Shown: positions 38,977-46,740 of the stretch, in pieces
Position numbering within the stretch: the first letter of the stretch is position 1
Layout: every line of letters starts with the position of its first letter
Assembly (NCBI GenBank): GCA_910586625.1
Contig: CAJUIZ010000005.1
Span: forward strand, 1-64,000
From: an uncultured Christensenellaceae bacterium
GTDB taxonomy: Bacteria > Bacillota > Clostridia > Christensenellales > CAG-314
Length of the DNA stretch: 64,000 nt
Direction of reading: 5' to 3'
Program-made: the position numbers and the translations under genes
The notes under the pieces: generated by a model
What the model saw: only the letters and a program-made list of their open reading frames with translations
Databases searched by the model: none
What the model was told of the DNA's origin: nothing

Positions 38977-40158
38977 ATGAAAGTGTATATCGATCATGCG
39001 GCTACGACCCCTTGCGATAAGCGTGTTGTGGAAGCGATGATACCGTATTTTACAAATGAGTTCGGCAATGCCGACAGTCAGCATTTTTACGGCAGGGCTA
39101 CCGCGAAAGCCGTTGCGGACGCGCGGGAAACCGTAGCCGATATTATCGGTTGCAAAAGCAACGAGATATATTTTACGGGTAGCGGTACGGAAGCCGACAA
39201 TTGGGCGCTTAAAGGAGTAGCGCTGCATAACAGACACAAGGGTAATCATATAATTATATCCGCAATAGAGCATCATGCCATTCTTAATTCCGCCGAGTGG
39301 CTGGAACGTAACGGGTTCAGAGTTACCAAACTGCCTGTCGACAGCACCGGCTTGGTGTCTGTGTCCGACCTTGAAGCGGCAATTGACAACGAAACTACGC
39401 TTGTTTCCGTTATGTACGTAAATAACGAAGTGGGGACTATCGAACCTATCAAGGAGCTTGCGGAAATTGCACACAAGCACGGCGCGCTGTTTCATAGCGA
39501 CTGCGTGCAGGCAATGCCCTATATCAAGATAGACGTAAAGGAACTTGGCGTGGACTTGCTGTCTATGTCAGCTCACAAGTTTTACGGTCCTAAGGGCATA
39601 GGCGCGCTGTATATTCGCAACGGCGTAAAATTGGACAAATTGATTTGCGGCGGCGGACAGGAGCGTTCGCAGCGCGGCGGTACTACCAATACTCCGTTAG
39701 TAGCGGGTATGGCTGAAGCGTTAAAAATTACGGCTTGCGAAATGCAAGCCAACAACGAATATATCGCAAAACTTCGCGATCGCTTTGTAAATAGAGTTAT
39801 AGAAGAAATTCCATACGTACGGTTTAACGGCAATATGGAACGTCGGATACCGAGCGTGGCAAATTTCAGTTTCGAATTTGTCGAAGGTGAAGGAATACTT
39901 ATGCTTATGGATTTTAACGGCATAGCGGTTTCCAGCGGCTCGGCATGCAGCAGCGGGAGTTTGGACCCTTCGCACGTGTTGCTTGCTATGGGAGTGCCTA
40001 TCGAAGTGTCGCACGGCTCTATACGGTTCTCGTTCGGCAAAGACAATACTATGGAAGAAGTAGACTACACGGTGGATAAGCTTAAAGATACTATTGCTAA
40101 ACTGCGTGAAATGTCGCCGTTATTCAATCTCAAAACAGGGGGAACTTACAATGTATAA
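38977..40158 (+). CDS. iscS: Cysteine desulfurase (NifS/IscS)
   Basis: A PLP enzyme that takes sulfur from cysteine for iron-sulfur clusters and tRNA thiolation. 393 residues: MKVYIDHAATTPCD start, PLP lysine in MSAHKFYGPKGIGAL near 192-206, and the persulfide cysteine in SSGSACSSGSLDPS near 314-327. The short loop and NifU partner indicate the NifS-like type for cluster assembly. AAGGAG precedes the ATG. nifU overlaps its last codons by 8 bp. Confidence 0.97.
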   Translation: MKVYIDHAATTPCDKRVVEAMIPYFTNEFGNADSQHFYGRATAKAVADARETVADIIGCKSNEIYFTGSGTEADNWALKGVALHNRHKGNHIIISAIEHHAILNSAEWLERNGFRVTKLPVDSTGLVSVSDLEAAIDNETTLVSVMYVNNEVGTIEPIKELAEIAHKHGALFHSDCVQAMPYIKIDVKELGVDLLSMSAHKFYGPKGIGALYIRNGVKLDKLICGGGQERSQRGGTTNTPLVAGMAEALKITACEMQANNEYIAKLRDRFVNRVIEEIPYVRFNGNMERRIPSVANFSFEFVEGEGILMLMDFNGIAVSSGSACSSGSLDPSHVLLAMGVPIEVSHGSIRFSFGKDNTMEEVDYTVDKLKDTIAKLREMSPLFNLKTGGTYNV

Positions 40159-40555
40159 TCAAAAGGTTTTGGACGCGTTTGCCAATCCCAAAAACGTGGG
40201 CTGCATAGAAAACGCCGACGGAGAAGGCACGGTCGGTAACGCTACTTGCGGCGATATAATGAAAATAACGCTCAAAATAGAAAACGACGTTATCGTAGAC
40301 GCCAAGTTTCAAACGTTCGGTTGCGCAGCGGCGATAGCTACGAGTTCCACCGCAACGCAGATGGTAATAGGTATGACTGTTGACGAAGCGTTGAAGCTTA
40401 CCAATGCTCGCGTGGTGGAAGAATTGGAAGGACTGCCTCCGCAAAAAATTCACTGTTCTGTTTTGGCGGAAGAAGCTATAAAAAAAGCAATCGAAGATTA
40501 TCGCGCCAAACAGGGCCATATAGCGGCGGGAAAAACAGAAATAGAGTACGTTTAA
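40151..40555 (+). CDS. iscU: NifU/IscU-type iron-sulfur scaffold
   Basis: 134 residues of the IscU fold. The three cluster cysteines are present, in GNATCGDIMK near 33, FGCAAAIATSS near 57 and IHCSVLAEEAI near 100, with Asp next to the first. A cluster assembled here uses sulfur from the upstream desulfurase. ATG 40151 gives MYNQKVLDAFANPKN, the normal start, with GGGG ahead. The upstream in-frame start lies deep inside iscS. Confidence 0.95.
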   Translation: MYNQKVLDAFANPKNVGCIENADGEGTVGNATCGDIMKITLKIENDVIVDAKFQTFGCAAAIATSSTATQMVIGMTVDEALKLTNARVVEELEGLPPQKIHCSVLAEEAIKKAIEDYRAKQGHIAAGKTEIEYV

Positions 40556-40558
40556 GTT

Positions 40559-40770
40559 TGCGCCGAAGTATATAATATTTCAAAGGATTTATGTCGGCAT
40601 TCGAACACGGACGATTTTGTGTGCTTTTATACTGCAAATGTAAGTCAAGCTAATAAAATTGCTTTTATAAATTACCCTTTGGTGTAAATACTGCCATTGC
40701 TTAATTAGGTTTCGGTATAATTGTTCGCGAATGCGGCAAACTATCGGTAATACAATTAAACGGAGGGAGT
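40559..40770. other. Intergenic region without supported genes
   Basis: About 210 AT-rich bases. One 16-codon frame near 40591 has an AAAGGA nearby but no recognisable product. A TATAAT lies near 40720 without a good -35, possibly serving the small gene at 40771. Confidence 0.4.
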
Positions 40771-40893
40771 ATGAAAAAACTTTTGATAGGTATAGCCCTT
40801 GGTACGATTGCCGGTATGATAGTGGGGGAAATGCCGGAAGTACAAAATTTGATGCAAAAGGGTAAGAAAAAAATCAAAAATTTGAAAAAATAG
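40771..40893 (+). CDS. 40-residue single-helix membrane protein (YtxH-like)
   Basis: MKKLLIGIALGTIAGMIVG forms a glycine-rich transmembrane segment, followed by a short amphipathic stretch and a strongly basic tail rich in lysine. A strong ribosome binding site (CGGAGGGAGT) directly precedes the ATG, and a terminator follows 3 bp after the stop, so this is a self-contained small gene. It resembles the N-terminus of YtxH/DUF1490-type small membrane proteins, but the family is uncertain and the function unknown. Confidence 0.75.
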   Translation: MKKLLIGIALGTIAGMIVGEMPEVQNLMQKGKKKIKNLKK

Positions 40894-40896
40894 TTG

Positions 40897-40931
40897 ATTG
40901 CCGCAACGTTTTACGTATGCGGCAATTTTCG
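40897..40931 (+). terminator. Terminator after the 40-residue gene
   Basis: A 9-bp stem ATTGCCGCA/TGCGGCAAT with a 12-nt loop and TTTTC. Confidence 0.75.
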
Positions 40932-41013
40932 TTTGAATTTGTATTTATTCGGCATTATAATGCGAAAACGCTTACTTACAAAATTATTTATAGCGTTTAT
41001 TTGGTTAAATACC

Positions 41014-41043
41014 TTGTAATTTTACTTCGAAACGTGTTATAAT
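41014..41043 (+). promoter_or_regulatory. Promoter of ruvX-DUF1292
   Basis: TTGTAA (41014-41019) and TATAAT (41038-41043) with 18 bp between. The -10 ends 9 bp before ATG 41053. Confidence 0.65.
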
Positions 41044-41052
41044 AATTATACT

Positions 41053-41469
41053 ATGGGGAGAATAATGGCATTGGACGTAGGAGACGTCCGTATTGGAATA
41101 GCCGTATCCGATTTGATGGGTATAATCGCTAATCCCTTGGAAACGTACGTTCGCAAAGGCGACGCGAATAAAGACGCTCAGTATATTGCCGATTTGGCAA
41201 AGTCTCGCGAAGTGTCGTTGTTTATTTCGGGGCTTCCGTTAGGATTGGACGGTCGCGAAAACGAACAGACTGCAAAAACGAGAAATTTTATCGAAGTATT
41301 GACGCGTCATACCGACGTACCCGTCAAATACATTGACGAAAGGTTTACTACGATATCTGCCGAACGCGCGCTTATACAAGGTAATGTACGCAGGGAAGAC
41401 CGTAAAAAAGTCATTGACAAGGTTGCGGCGACCATTATATTGCAAAATTATTTGGATAGTAAGAGATAA
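41053..41469 (+). CDS. ruvX: YqgF/RuvX putative Holliday junction resolvase / pre-16S nuclease
   Basis: 138 residues of the RNase H-like YqgF fold: MALDVGDVRIGIAVSD near 5-20 with the first catalytic Asp, FISGLPLGLDGRE near 58, YIDERFTTISAE near 97 and the final DKVAATIILQNYL near 122. In E. coli YqgF trims 16S rRNA 5' ends. ATG 41053 gives MGRIMALDVG, the usual family spacing, and leaves almost no leader. A second ATG at 41065 has a GGGGAG site but would cut off a conserved strand. Confidence 0.95.
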   Translation: MGRIMALDVGDVRIGIAVSDLMGIIANPLETYVRKGDANKDAQYIADLAKSREVSLFISGLPLGLDGRENEQTAKTRNFIEVLTRHTDVPVKYIDERFTTISAERALIQGNVRREDRKKVIDKVAATIILQNYLDSKR

Positions 41470-41486
41470 ATTTTAGGAGGTAAATT

Positions 41487-41876
41487 ATGTCTGAAGAAAA
41501 GAAAAAGACATGTGACTGCGAACACGGTCACGAACACGAGCACGATTGCGACTGCGGATGCGGCTGCGAAGCGGACGAAGACGTAGTAATGCTGGTTGAC
41601 GAAGACGGAACGGAGATTCCTTTTTATCATATCGCAACTCTCGATCATGAAGGAAAGGAGTACGCATGTTTGCAGCAGGCTGACGACGAAGATCCGGTAG
41701 TAGAGATATTCGAATTGGAAGAAATCGAAGAAGCGGACGACGTTTATTACAACTTTTTGCCTATAGACGACGAGTTGTATGAGATTCTTTACAAAAAATT
41801 GGAAGAAGAAGTCGCTGCAATGACGGACGACTGCTGCGGTGACGAATGCGAATGTCATCATCACGAAGAGAAATAG
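41487..41876 (+). CDS. DUF1292 protein with Cys/His-rich ends
   Basis: 129 residues. The middle (VVMLVDEDGTEIPFYHIATLDHEGKEYACLQ and on, about 33-105) is the DUF1292 domain. The usual neighbour of ruvX in Bacillota is such a gene (B. subtilis yrzB). Unusually, residues 9-28 alternate Cys, His, Asp and Glu (CDCEHGHEHEHDCDCGCGC), and the C-terminus has CCGDECECHHHEE. Both look like metal-binding sequences. AGGAGG lies 7 bp before the ATG. The function of DUF1292 is unknown. Confidence 0.88.
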   Translation: MSEEKKKTCDCEHGHEHEHDCDCGCGCEADEDVVMLVDEDGTEIPFYHIATLDHEGKEYACLQQADDEDPVVEIFELEEIEEADDVYYNFLPIDDELYEILYKKLEEEVAAMTDDCCGDECECHHHEEK

Positions 41877-41893
41877 TTTATTGAAATTATTGA

Positions 41894-41926
41894 AAAAAAC
41901 GCTTGATTTGCAGTCAAGCGTTTTTT
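41894..41926. terminator. Bidirectional terminator between DUF1292 and the HtrA-like gene
   Basis: AAAAACGCTTGA/TCAAGCGTTTTT stem with T-rich tails on both strands, placed between convergent genes. Confidence 0.88.
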
Positions 41927-41950
41927 ATTTTAACTTAGAATTTTGATATG

Positions 41951-43246
41951 CTAATATTCCGCAAGGCAGCTGCTCGGTACGGTAATCGAAACGGAATCAC
42001 GTACGCCGTTTCGCATATATCCGATAGTAATTACGTCGCCGACGCGCGCATTTAGCAACACGTCTATAAACTGATAATTACGGGTGATATCCGTTGCTTC
42101 TCCGTCGCCTATTTTAACGGACAGAATCGTATCGTTCGTTTGCAGTTTTCCTTTGACTATGCTGTCGTCGGTAACGGACAGCACGGTTACTTTTTCGGTT
42201 TTTACAAGATATCCCTGTTCGTCCAACTGCGTAGACAGTCCGTCAACCTGCACGGTTATACCAAGCATTACGCGCATAACGCATTGTTTGTTGTAAAGCT
42301 TGCTGTAATCGATGATATTGTCCGCAATTGCTTTCGCTACGTTGCACGGAATGGCGTACGCAATATTTTCCACTTCGGTATCGCCCGCCTTCGCGTTTAC
42401 TATTCCTATCAATTTGCCTTCTCCGTCGAATAAGCCGCCGCCGGAGTTGCCGCTGTTAACGGGAGTGTCGGTGCGGATTACGCGCAGTTGTATTTTAGTG
42501 CGGTTGTCCACTGCGGTCATATTGATATATTCCGAGTCGACGCTGACTACTCCGCTGGTTACGGATATGCCTTCCGCTTCGGGATTGCCTATCGCTATTG
42601 ACGTTTGTCCGACACGGATTTTGTTCGAATCGGCAAATTCGACGGCGCAAGCTGTACCGTTTCGGATGGCGTTTTGCAGTATTTCGCTTTTTTCTACGCG
42701 TAGTACGGCTATATCGTAATTTAGCGAGCCGCCTACGTAGGTTGCGGTTATTCCGTAAGAGCTGTCTTCCATACCGTACAGATACAAGGTTATATCTTTG
42801 CTGATTTTATCTTTTTCGGTGCTTGACGCTTCGTAAACAACGTGGTGATTGGTAATAACATACGCAGAGCCGTCGCTTTCCAATTGATACAGTACTCCCG
42901 AGCCTGCCGACTGTGCTTCTTTGGTAGATTGTCCTATCCAAGTGTTTACGGTTACGGTGTGCTTGCAGTAAACGGACACAATGGATTTGAGTCCGATATT
43001 GGCGGCTACGGATACGTCGTTAACGTCCTTTACGTTAACATTGTAATCATTAGTTGTTTTTTCTACCGTATTGGTAGTGTGCAGCGATTGCAGCCATTCT
43101 GTTTCGGTGCCTTCGTAACCGTTTTTTACAGCTATTTCATATGCGGACATACCGCTCAAATCGCCGCCCGTATTACAAGCCGCAAGCATCAACAAGGTAA
43201 TTGCTACGGCTAACGTAATTAAAAGTATTTTATTAAGCCTTTTCAT
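41951..43246 (-). CDS. HtrA/DegP-type serine protease, predicted lipoprotein
   Basis: 431 residues. A signal peptide ends in lipobox LAAC at residues 21-24, so it is likely anchored outside the membrane. Residues 34-53 (AYEIAVKNGYEGTETEWLQS) match a short motif seen near the start of many Bacillota surface proteins. The trypsin-like domain (about 80-300) has the triad: His in YVITNHHVV, Asp in NYDIAVLRV, Ser in NSGNSGGGLF. One PDZ-like domain (about 325-430) follows. The role is periplasm-like quality control or processing at the cell surface. AAGGAG lies 6 bp before the ATG. It is the only minus-strand gene in the second half of the window. Confidence 0.93.
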   Translation of the reverse strand: MKRLNKILLITLAVAITLLMLAACNTGGDLSGMSAYEIAVKNGYEGTETEWLQSLHTTNTVEKTTNDYNVNVKDVNDVSVAANIGLKSIVSVYCKHTVTVNTWIGQSTKEAQSAGSGVLYQLESDGSAYVITNHHVVYEASSTEKDKISKDITLYLYGMEDSSYGITATYVGGSLNYDIAVLRVEKSEILQNAIRNGTACAVEFADSNKIRVGQTSIAIGNPEAEGISVTSGVVSVDSEYINMTAVDNRTKIQLRVIRTDTPVNSGNSGGGLFDGEGKLIGIVNAKAGDTEVENIAYAIPCNVAKAIADNIIDYSKLYNKQCVMRVMLGITVQVDGLSTQLDEQGYLVKTEKVTVLSVTDDSIVKGKLQTNDTILSVKIGDGEATDITRNYQFIDVLLNARVGDVITIGYMRNGVRDSVSITVPSSCLAEY

Positions 43247-43497
43247 AATTGCTCCTTCTTAAACAAGTTTGCCATATATTTTATCAATAATACTATTACA
43301 ACGTACCGCGCGTCAAAAATATTGCGCGCCGTTTCCGTGTCTACATATAGTATTCGGCTATTCTTGTCCTTTATTACGTTCTAAATTGTAGTAAATTATT
43401 CTTAAAACAACTTGAATTGCGTGTGAAAAGCGTTGAATAGCTCGAATTACTGCGTTATTTAGAAGAGTTTTAGGTAGTTGAAAGTGCAGAAAATTTG
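43247..43497. other. Intergenic region between divergent htrA-like gene and rpsB
   Basis: About 250 AT-rich bases holding the promoter of the minus-strand protease (not clearly resolved) and no coding frame that I can support. Confidence 0.5.
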
Positions 43498-43526
43498 TTG
43501 CAATATAGTAAGAGTTGTGCTATAAT
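43498..43526 (+). promoter_or_regulatory. Promoter of rpsB-tsf
   Basis: TTGCAA (43498-43503) and TATAAT (43521-43526) with 17 bp between. Confidence 0.8.
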
Positions 43527-43532
43527 CTATTA

Positions 43533-43648
43533 GGTTTAATTCGCATTCGTGCAAGATTCGTGCGTTGTGCCAAGTTTGCCGACTTGGTGTCGCAGGGAGA
43601 CGACGGCGCGGAGAGGTTAAAAACGATAATAAAAAGGAGAAAATTAAA
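43533..43648 (+). promoter_or_regulatory. Structured leader of rpsB, possible S2 autoregulatory element
   Basis: The approximately 115-nt leader holds a perfect CCAAGT-TTGCCG-ACTTGG hairpin (43570-43587), a second GTCG/CGAC hairpin (43589-43604), and a repeated ATTCGTGC upstream. Such a long GC-rich leader contrasts with the short leaders elsewhere here. Translation feedback by S2 is a plausible role but is inferred. Confidence 0.45.
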
Positions 43649-44404
43649 ATGGCAGTTGTATCAATGAAGCAGCTTTTGGAAAGCGGAGTTCATTTCGGAC
43701 ACCAAACCAGAAGATGGAACCCCAAAATGAAGAAGTATATCTATGCGGAACGTAACGATATACACATTATCGACCTTCAGCAGACGGTCGCCCAAGCGGA
43801 AGTTGCATATACTTTCGTTCGCGATATAGCGGCGGCGGGCAAGCCCGTTTTGTTTGTAGGTACCAAAAAGCAAGCTCAGGAAGCTATTAAGACGGAAGCG
43901 GAACGCTGCGGTATGTATTACGTCAACAACCGTTGGCTCGGCGGCACGCTTACTAATTACAAGACGATTAAGTCGCGTATTGAAAGACTTAACCGAATCA
44001 ATCAAATGGAAAAGTTGGGCGAGCTCGAAGTATTGCCCAAGAAAGAAGTTGCGAAGTTACTGGAAGAACGCGACAAACTCGAAGCCAATCTCGGCGGTAT
44101 TAAAGATATGAAGGGTATGCCCGGCTGTATCTTTATTGTAGATCCCAAGAAGGAATCCATCGCCGTTGCCGAAGCGCATGCGTTGAATATTCCTATCGTA
44201 GCGATAGTAGATACCAACTGCGATCCCGATCAAGTGGACGTGGTTATTCCCGCAAACGACGACGCAATCGGAGCTATCAAGGTTATAGCGTCCATTATTT
44301 CGGGCGCCGTTATCGAAGCTAAGGAAGGCGTTGTAATGACAGCTCCCGAAGACGACGAAAAAGAAGAAAAGGAAGAAGCGAAAACTGTTGAGGAGGAAAA
44401 ATAA
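43649..44404 (+). CDS. rpsB: 30S ribosomal protein S2
   Basis: 251 residues. ATG 43649 gives MAVVSMKQLLESGVHFGHQT, the family start, with AAGGAG upstream. The in-frame start 84 bp earlier lies in the structured leader and is rejected. Conserved NRWLGGTLTNYKTI near 119 and GAIKVIASI near 208 are present. The acidic tail (DDEKEEKEEAKTVEEE) is species-specific. It is followed directly by tsf, whose ATG overlaps the stop. Confidence 0.98.
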   Translation: MAVVSMKQLLESGVHFGHQTRRWNPKMKKYIYAERNDIHIIDLQQTVAQAEVAYTFVRDIAAAGKPVLFVGTKKQAQEAIKTEAERCGMYYVNNRWLGGTLTNYKTIKSRIERLNRINQMEKLGELEVLPKKEVAKLLEERDKLEANLGGIKDMKGMPGCIFIVDPKKESIAVAEAHALNIPIVAIVDTNCDPDQVDVVIPANDDAIGAIKVIASIISGAVIEAKEGVVMTAPEDDEKEEKEEAKTVEEEK

Positions 44405-45333
44405 TGAATTTTACCAATAAAGACGTAATGAAACTCCGTGAACAAACGGGCGTCGGAATGATGGATTGCAAAAAGGCGCTTGTCGAAACGGACGGTAATT
44501 TCGACGAGGCGGTTAAGTATCTCCGTGAAAAGGGTATGGCTTCCGCCGCTAAAAAGGCCAGCCGCGTTGCAGCCGAAGGTCTTGTTAAATGTCTTATTTC
44601 CGACGATAAGAAAACCGGTGTTGCGATAGAAATCAACTGCGAAACGGACTTCGTTGCAAGAAGCGACCAGTTCGTCGCTTTGGTGGACAATCTTGCCAAT
44701 CACGTTCTCCATTCGTCCGCTGCGACGGTTGACGAAATGCTGACTGAAAATTACTATGCCGACGCTTCCAAGACGGTAAGCGTATTGATTGCAGAAGCTA
44801 CGGCGGCAATCGGCGAAAAAATCTCTTTGCGCAGATTTACCAAGTTTGCTTTGACGGATGCGGGACTTGTTGCCAGCTATATCCATATGGGTGGCAAAAT
44901 CGGCGTATTGGCGGAGCTTAGAAGCGACGCTAATCAGTCGGACTTGCAAGAATTGGCGTTTAATATTTGTATGCAAATAGCCGCCAGTAAGCCTACGGTT
45001 ATCGCAATTGAAGATTGCGACCCGTCGGCGTTGGAAGCGGAAAGAGAAATTCTTACCGTTCAAGCCCGTAACGAAGGCAAGCCCGAAGCAGTTATCAACA
45101 AGATGGTTGAAGGACGTATTCACAAATACTACAAGGAAGTTTGCTTGCTCGAACAAGAGTATGTTCGCGAATCTTCTTTATCCGTTAAACAAGTTATAAA
45201 AGACGTTGAGAAATCCACCGGCGCGGCAATAACCGTAACAAGATTCGTTCGCTACGAAATGGGCGAAGGTATCGAAAAGCGCGTTGATAACTTTGTCGAC
45301 GAAATCGCCGAGCAAATGAAGAACATTAAGTAA
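44404..45333 (+). CDS. tsf: Elongation factor Ts
   Basis: The nucleotide exchange factor for EF-Tu. 309 residues: an N-terminal UBA-like segment (VMKLREQTGVGMMDCKKALVE near 6-26), the TDFVARSDQF motif near 80-90, which contacts the EF-Tu magnesium site, and a C-terminal coiled-coil and dimerisation part. GAGG lies upstream within rpsB. A terminator follows. Confidence 0.98.
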   Translation: MNFTNKDVMKLREQTGVGMMDCKKALVETDGNFDEAVKYLREKGMASAAKKASRVAAEGLVKCLISDDKKTGVAIEINCETDFVARSDQFVALVDNLANHVLHSSAATVDEMLTENYYADASKTVSVLIAEATAAIGEKISLRRFTKFALTDAGLVASYIHMGGKIGVLAELRSDANQSDLQELAFNICMQIAASKPTVIAIEDCDPSALEAEREILTVQARNEGKPEAVINKMVEGRIHKYYKEVCLLEQEYVRESSLSVKQVIKDVEKSTGAAITVTRFVRYEMGEGIEKRVDNFVDEIAEQMKNIK

Positions 45334-45350
45334 TCAGCGTATAAATTTTA

Positions 45351-45377
45351 GGGAACAATATTTTTGTTCCCTTTTTT
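45351..45377 (+). terminator. Terminator after tsf
   Basis: A 7-bp stem GGGAACA/TGTTCCC with TTTTTT, 17 bp after the tsf stop. It may be leaky, allowing some read-through into pyrH. Confidence 0.8.
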
Positions 45378-45401
45378 CTAAAAAACAGTGAGGTATACGG
45401 A

Positions 45402-46100
45402 ATGATAGCGTACAAGCGCGTACTATTGAAAGTCAGCGGCGAAGCATTGTCTGACGGCGCGGGCGGAATTAACGGCGAAAGCGTAAAAAAGTTAGCGCAG
45501 CAGTTGAAAGAAGTTGCAGATTGCGGCGTACAGTTGGGCGTTGTGGTCGGAGGCGGAAACTTTTGGCGCGGAAGAACCAGCACGGATATGGACAGAGCAA
45601 CCGCAGATTATATCGGCATGTTGGCGACAGTGATGAACGGATTGGCGTTGAGCGATTCGCTTACGACGTTGGGCGCAGCTAACAAAGTAATGTCGTCCTT
45701 TGCTATTGATAAGGTGTGTGAGACTTACACCGTGCGCGAAGCTCGTCGATATATGCAGGAGAAAAAAATTGTTATTTTTGCGGCAGGAACGGGATCTCCA
45801 TTCTTTTCGACGGATACCGCGCTGTCGTTACGCGCGTGTGAAATGAACGCCGACGCTATAATCTTTGTAAAGAACGTCGACGGCGTATACAGCGGAGATC
45901 CCAAGACGGACGCCAAAGCGGTAAAATACGACGAGATTTCTTTCGACAGAATTATATCGGAAAATCTGAAAGTGATGGATATGACAGCTGCGGCAATGTG
46001 CAGGGAATATGGTTTGACTGCTATTGCCATAGGTAAAGACGAGAAAAACGGCGTTATTCGCGTCTTAAAAGGCGAAAAACTCGGTACAACAATGAAATAA
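45402..46100 (+). CDS. pyrH: UMP kinase
   Basis: Phosphorylates UMP to UDP. A hexameric bacterial enzyme of the amino-acid kinase fold, usually under GTP/UTP control. 232 residues: KRVLLKVSGEAL near 5-16, VVVGGGNFWRG near 47-57, and the nucleotide-binding AGTGSPFFSTDTAL near 128-141. GAGG lies before the ATG. It stands between tsf and frr as in most Bacillota. Confidence 0.98.
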   Translation: MIAYKRVLLKVSGEALSDGAGGINGESVKKLAQQLKEVADCGVQLGVVVGGGNFWRGRTSTDMDRATADYIGMLATVMNGLALSDSLTTLGAANKVMSSFAIDKVCETYTVREARRYMQEKKIVIFAAGTGSPFFSTDTALSLRACEMNADAIIFVKNVDGVYSGDPKTDAKAVKYDEISFDRIISENLKVMDMTAAAMCREYGLTAIAIGKDEKNGVIRVLKGEKLGTTMK

Positions 46101-46103
46101 GGG

Positions 46104-46132
46104 TTGAAATTTCGCCGCGTTTATTGTACAAT
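46104..46132 (+). promoter_or_regulatory. Promoter of the frr-uppS-cdsA-dxr run
   Basis: TTGAAA (46104-46109) and TACAAT (46127-46132) with 17 bp between, 28 bp before the frr ATG. Confidence 0.7.
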
Positions 46133-46159
46133 ATAGTTACTATTTTATAGGAGAATATT

Positions 46160-46735
46160 ATGAATTACGCTAATCCGCAAATAGAAGAACTTTTTATGAA
46201 TTTCGAGCTCGAATGCGATAAGGCAATAACTTATATGAAAAACGAATATAATCTTATGCGCGCAGGCAGAGCTAATCCCAAAATAGTGGAAGGTATAAAG
46301 GTTGATTATTACGGAGCTATGACTCCGATAAATCAAATGGGGAATATTTCCGTACCCGAGCCGAGATGTATAGTCGTTTCCTTGTGGGACAAGTCTGCTT
46401 TGAAGTTGGTAGAGAAGGCAATACTTGCCGCCAACATAGGCGTTACGCCGCAAAACGACGGAACCGTTATACGGCTTACTTTTCCCGTTCTTACCGAGGA
46501 GCGTCGCAGAGACCTTGTAAAGCAGGTTAAAAAATTAGCCGAAGACACCAAGGTTGTGTTGCGTAATGCCCGCCGCGACATTATGGAAGGGCTTAAAAAA
46601 GAAAAGAACGCCAAAACCGTATCGGAAGATCTTATCTCCGACTACGAAGGAGAAGTCGACAAATCCTTGGCGAAAATGATCGAGAACGTAGACAAACTTT
46701 CCAAAGAAAAAGAAGCGGACGTAATGGCCGTATAG
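46160..46735 (+). CDS. frr: Ribosome recycling factor
   Basis: With EF-G, splits the post-termination ribosome. 191 residues, slightly longer than the usual 185: conserved RAGRANPKIVEGIKVDYYGA near 34-53, the APPxxx-type PEPRCIVVSLWD near 67-79, and the LPVLTEERRRDLVKQVKK block near 109. AGGAG precedes the ATG by 7 bp. Confidence 0.98.
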   Translation: MNYANPQIEELFMNFELECDKAITYMKNEYNLMRAGRANPKIVEGIKVDYYGAMTPINQMGNISVPEPRCIVVSLWDKSALKLVEKAILAANIGVTPQNDGTVIRLTFPVLTEERRRDLVKQVKKLAEDTKVVLRNARRDIMEGLKKEKNAKTVSEDLISDYEGEVDKSLAKMIENVDKLSKEKEADVMAV

Positions 46736-46740
46736 CCTTT

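Noticed and set aside
40591..40641. A 16-codon frame with a nearby AAAGGA after iscU
   Set aside because: Too short, poorly spaced to the ribosome binding site and without recognisable features.
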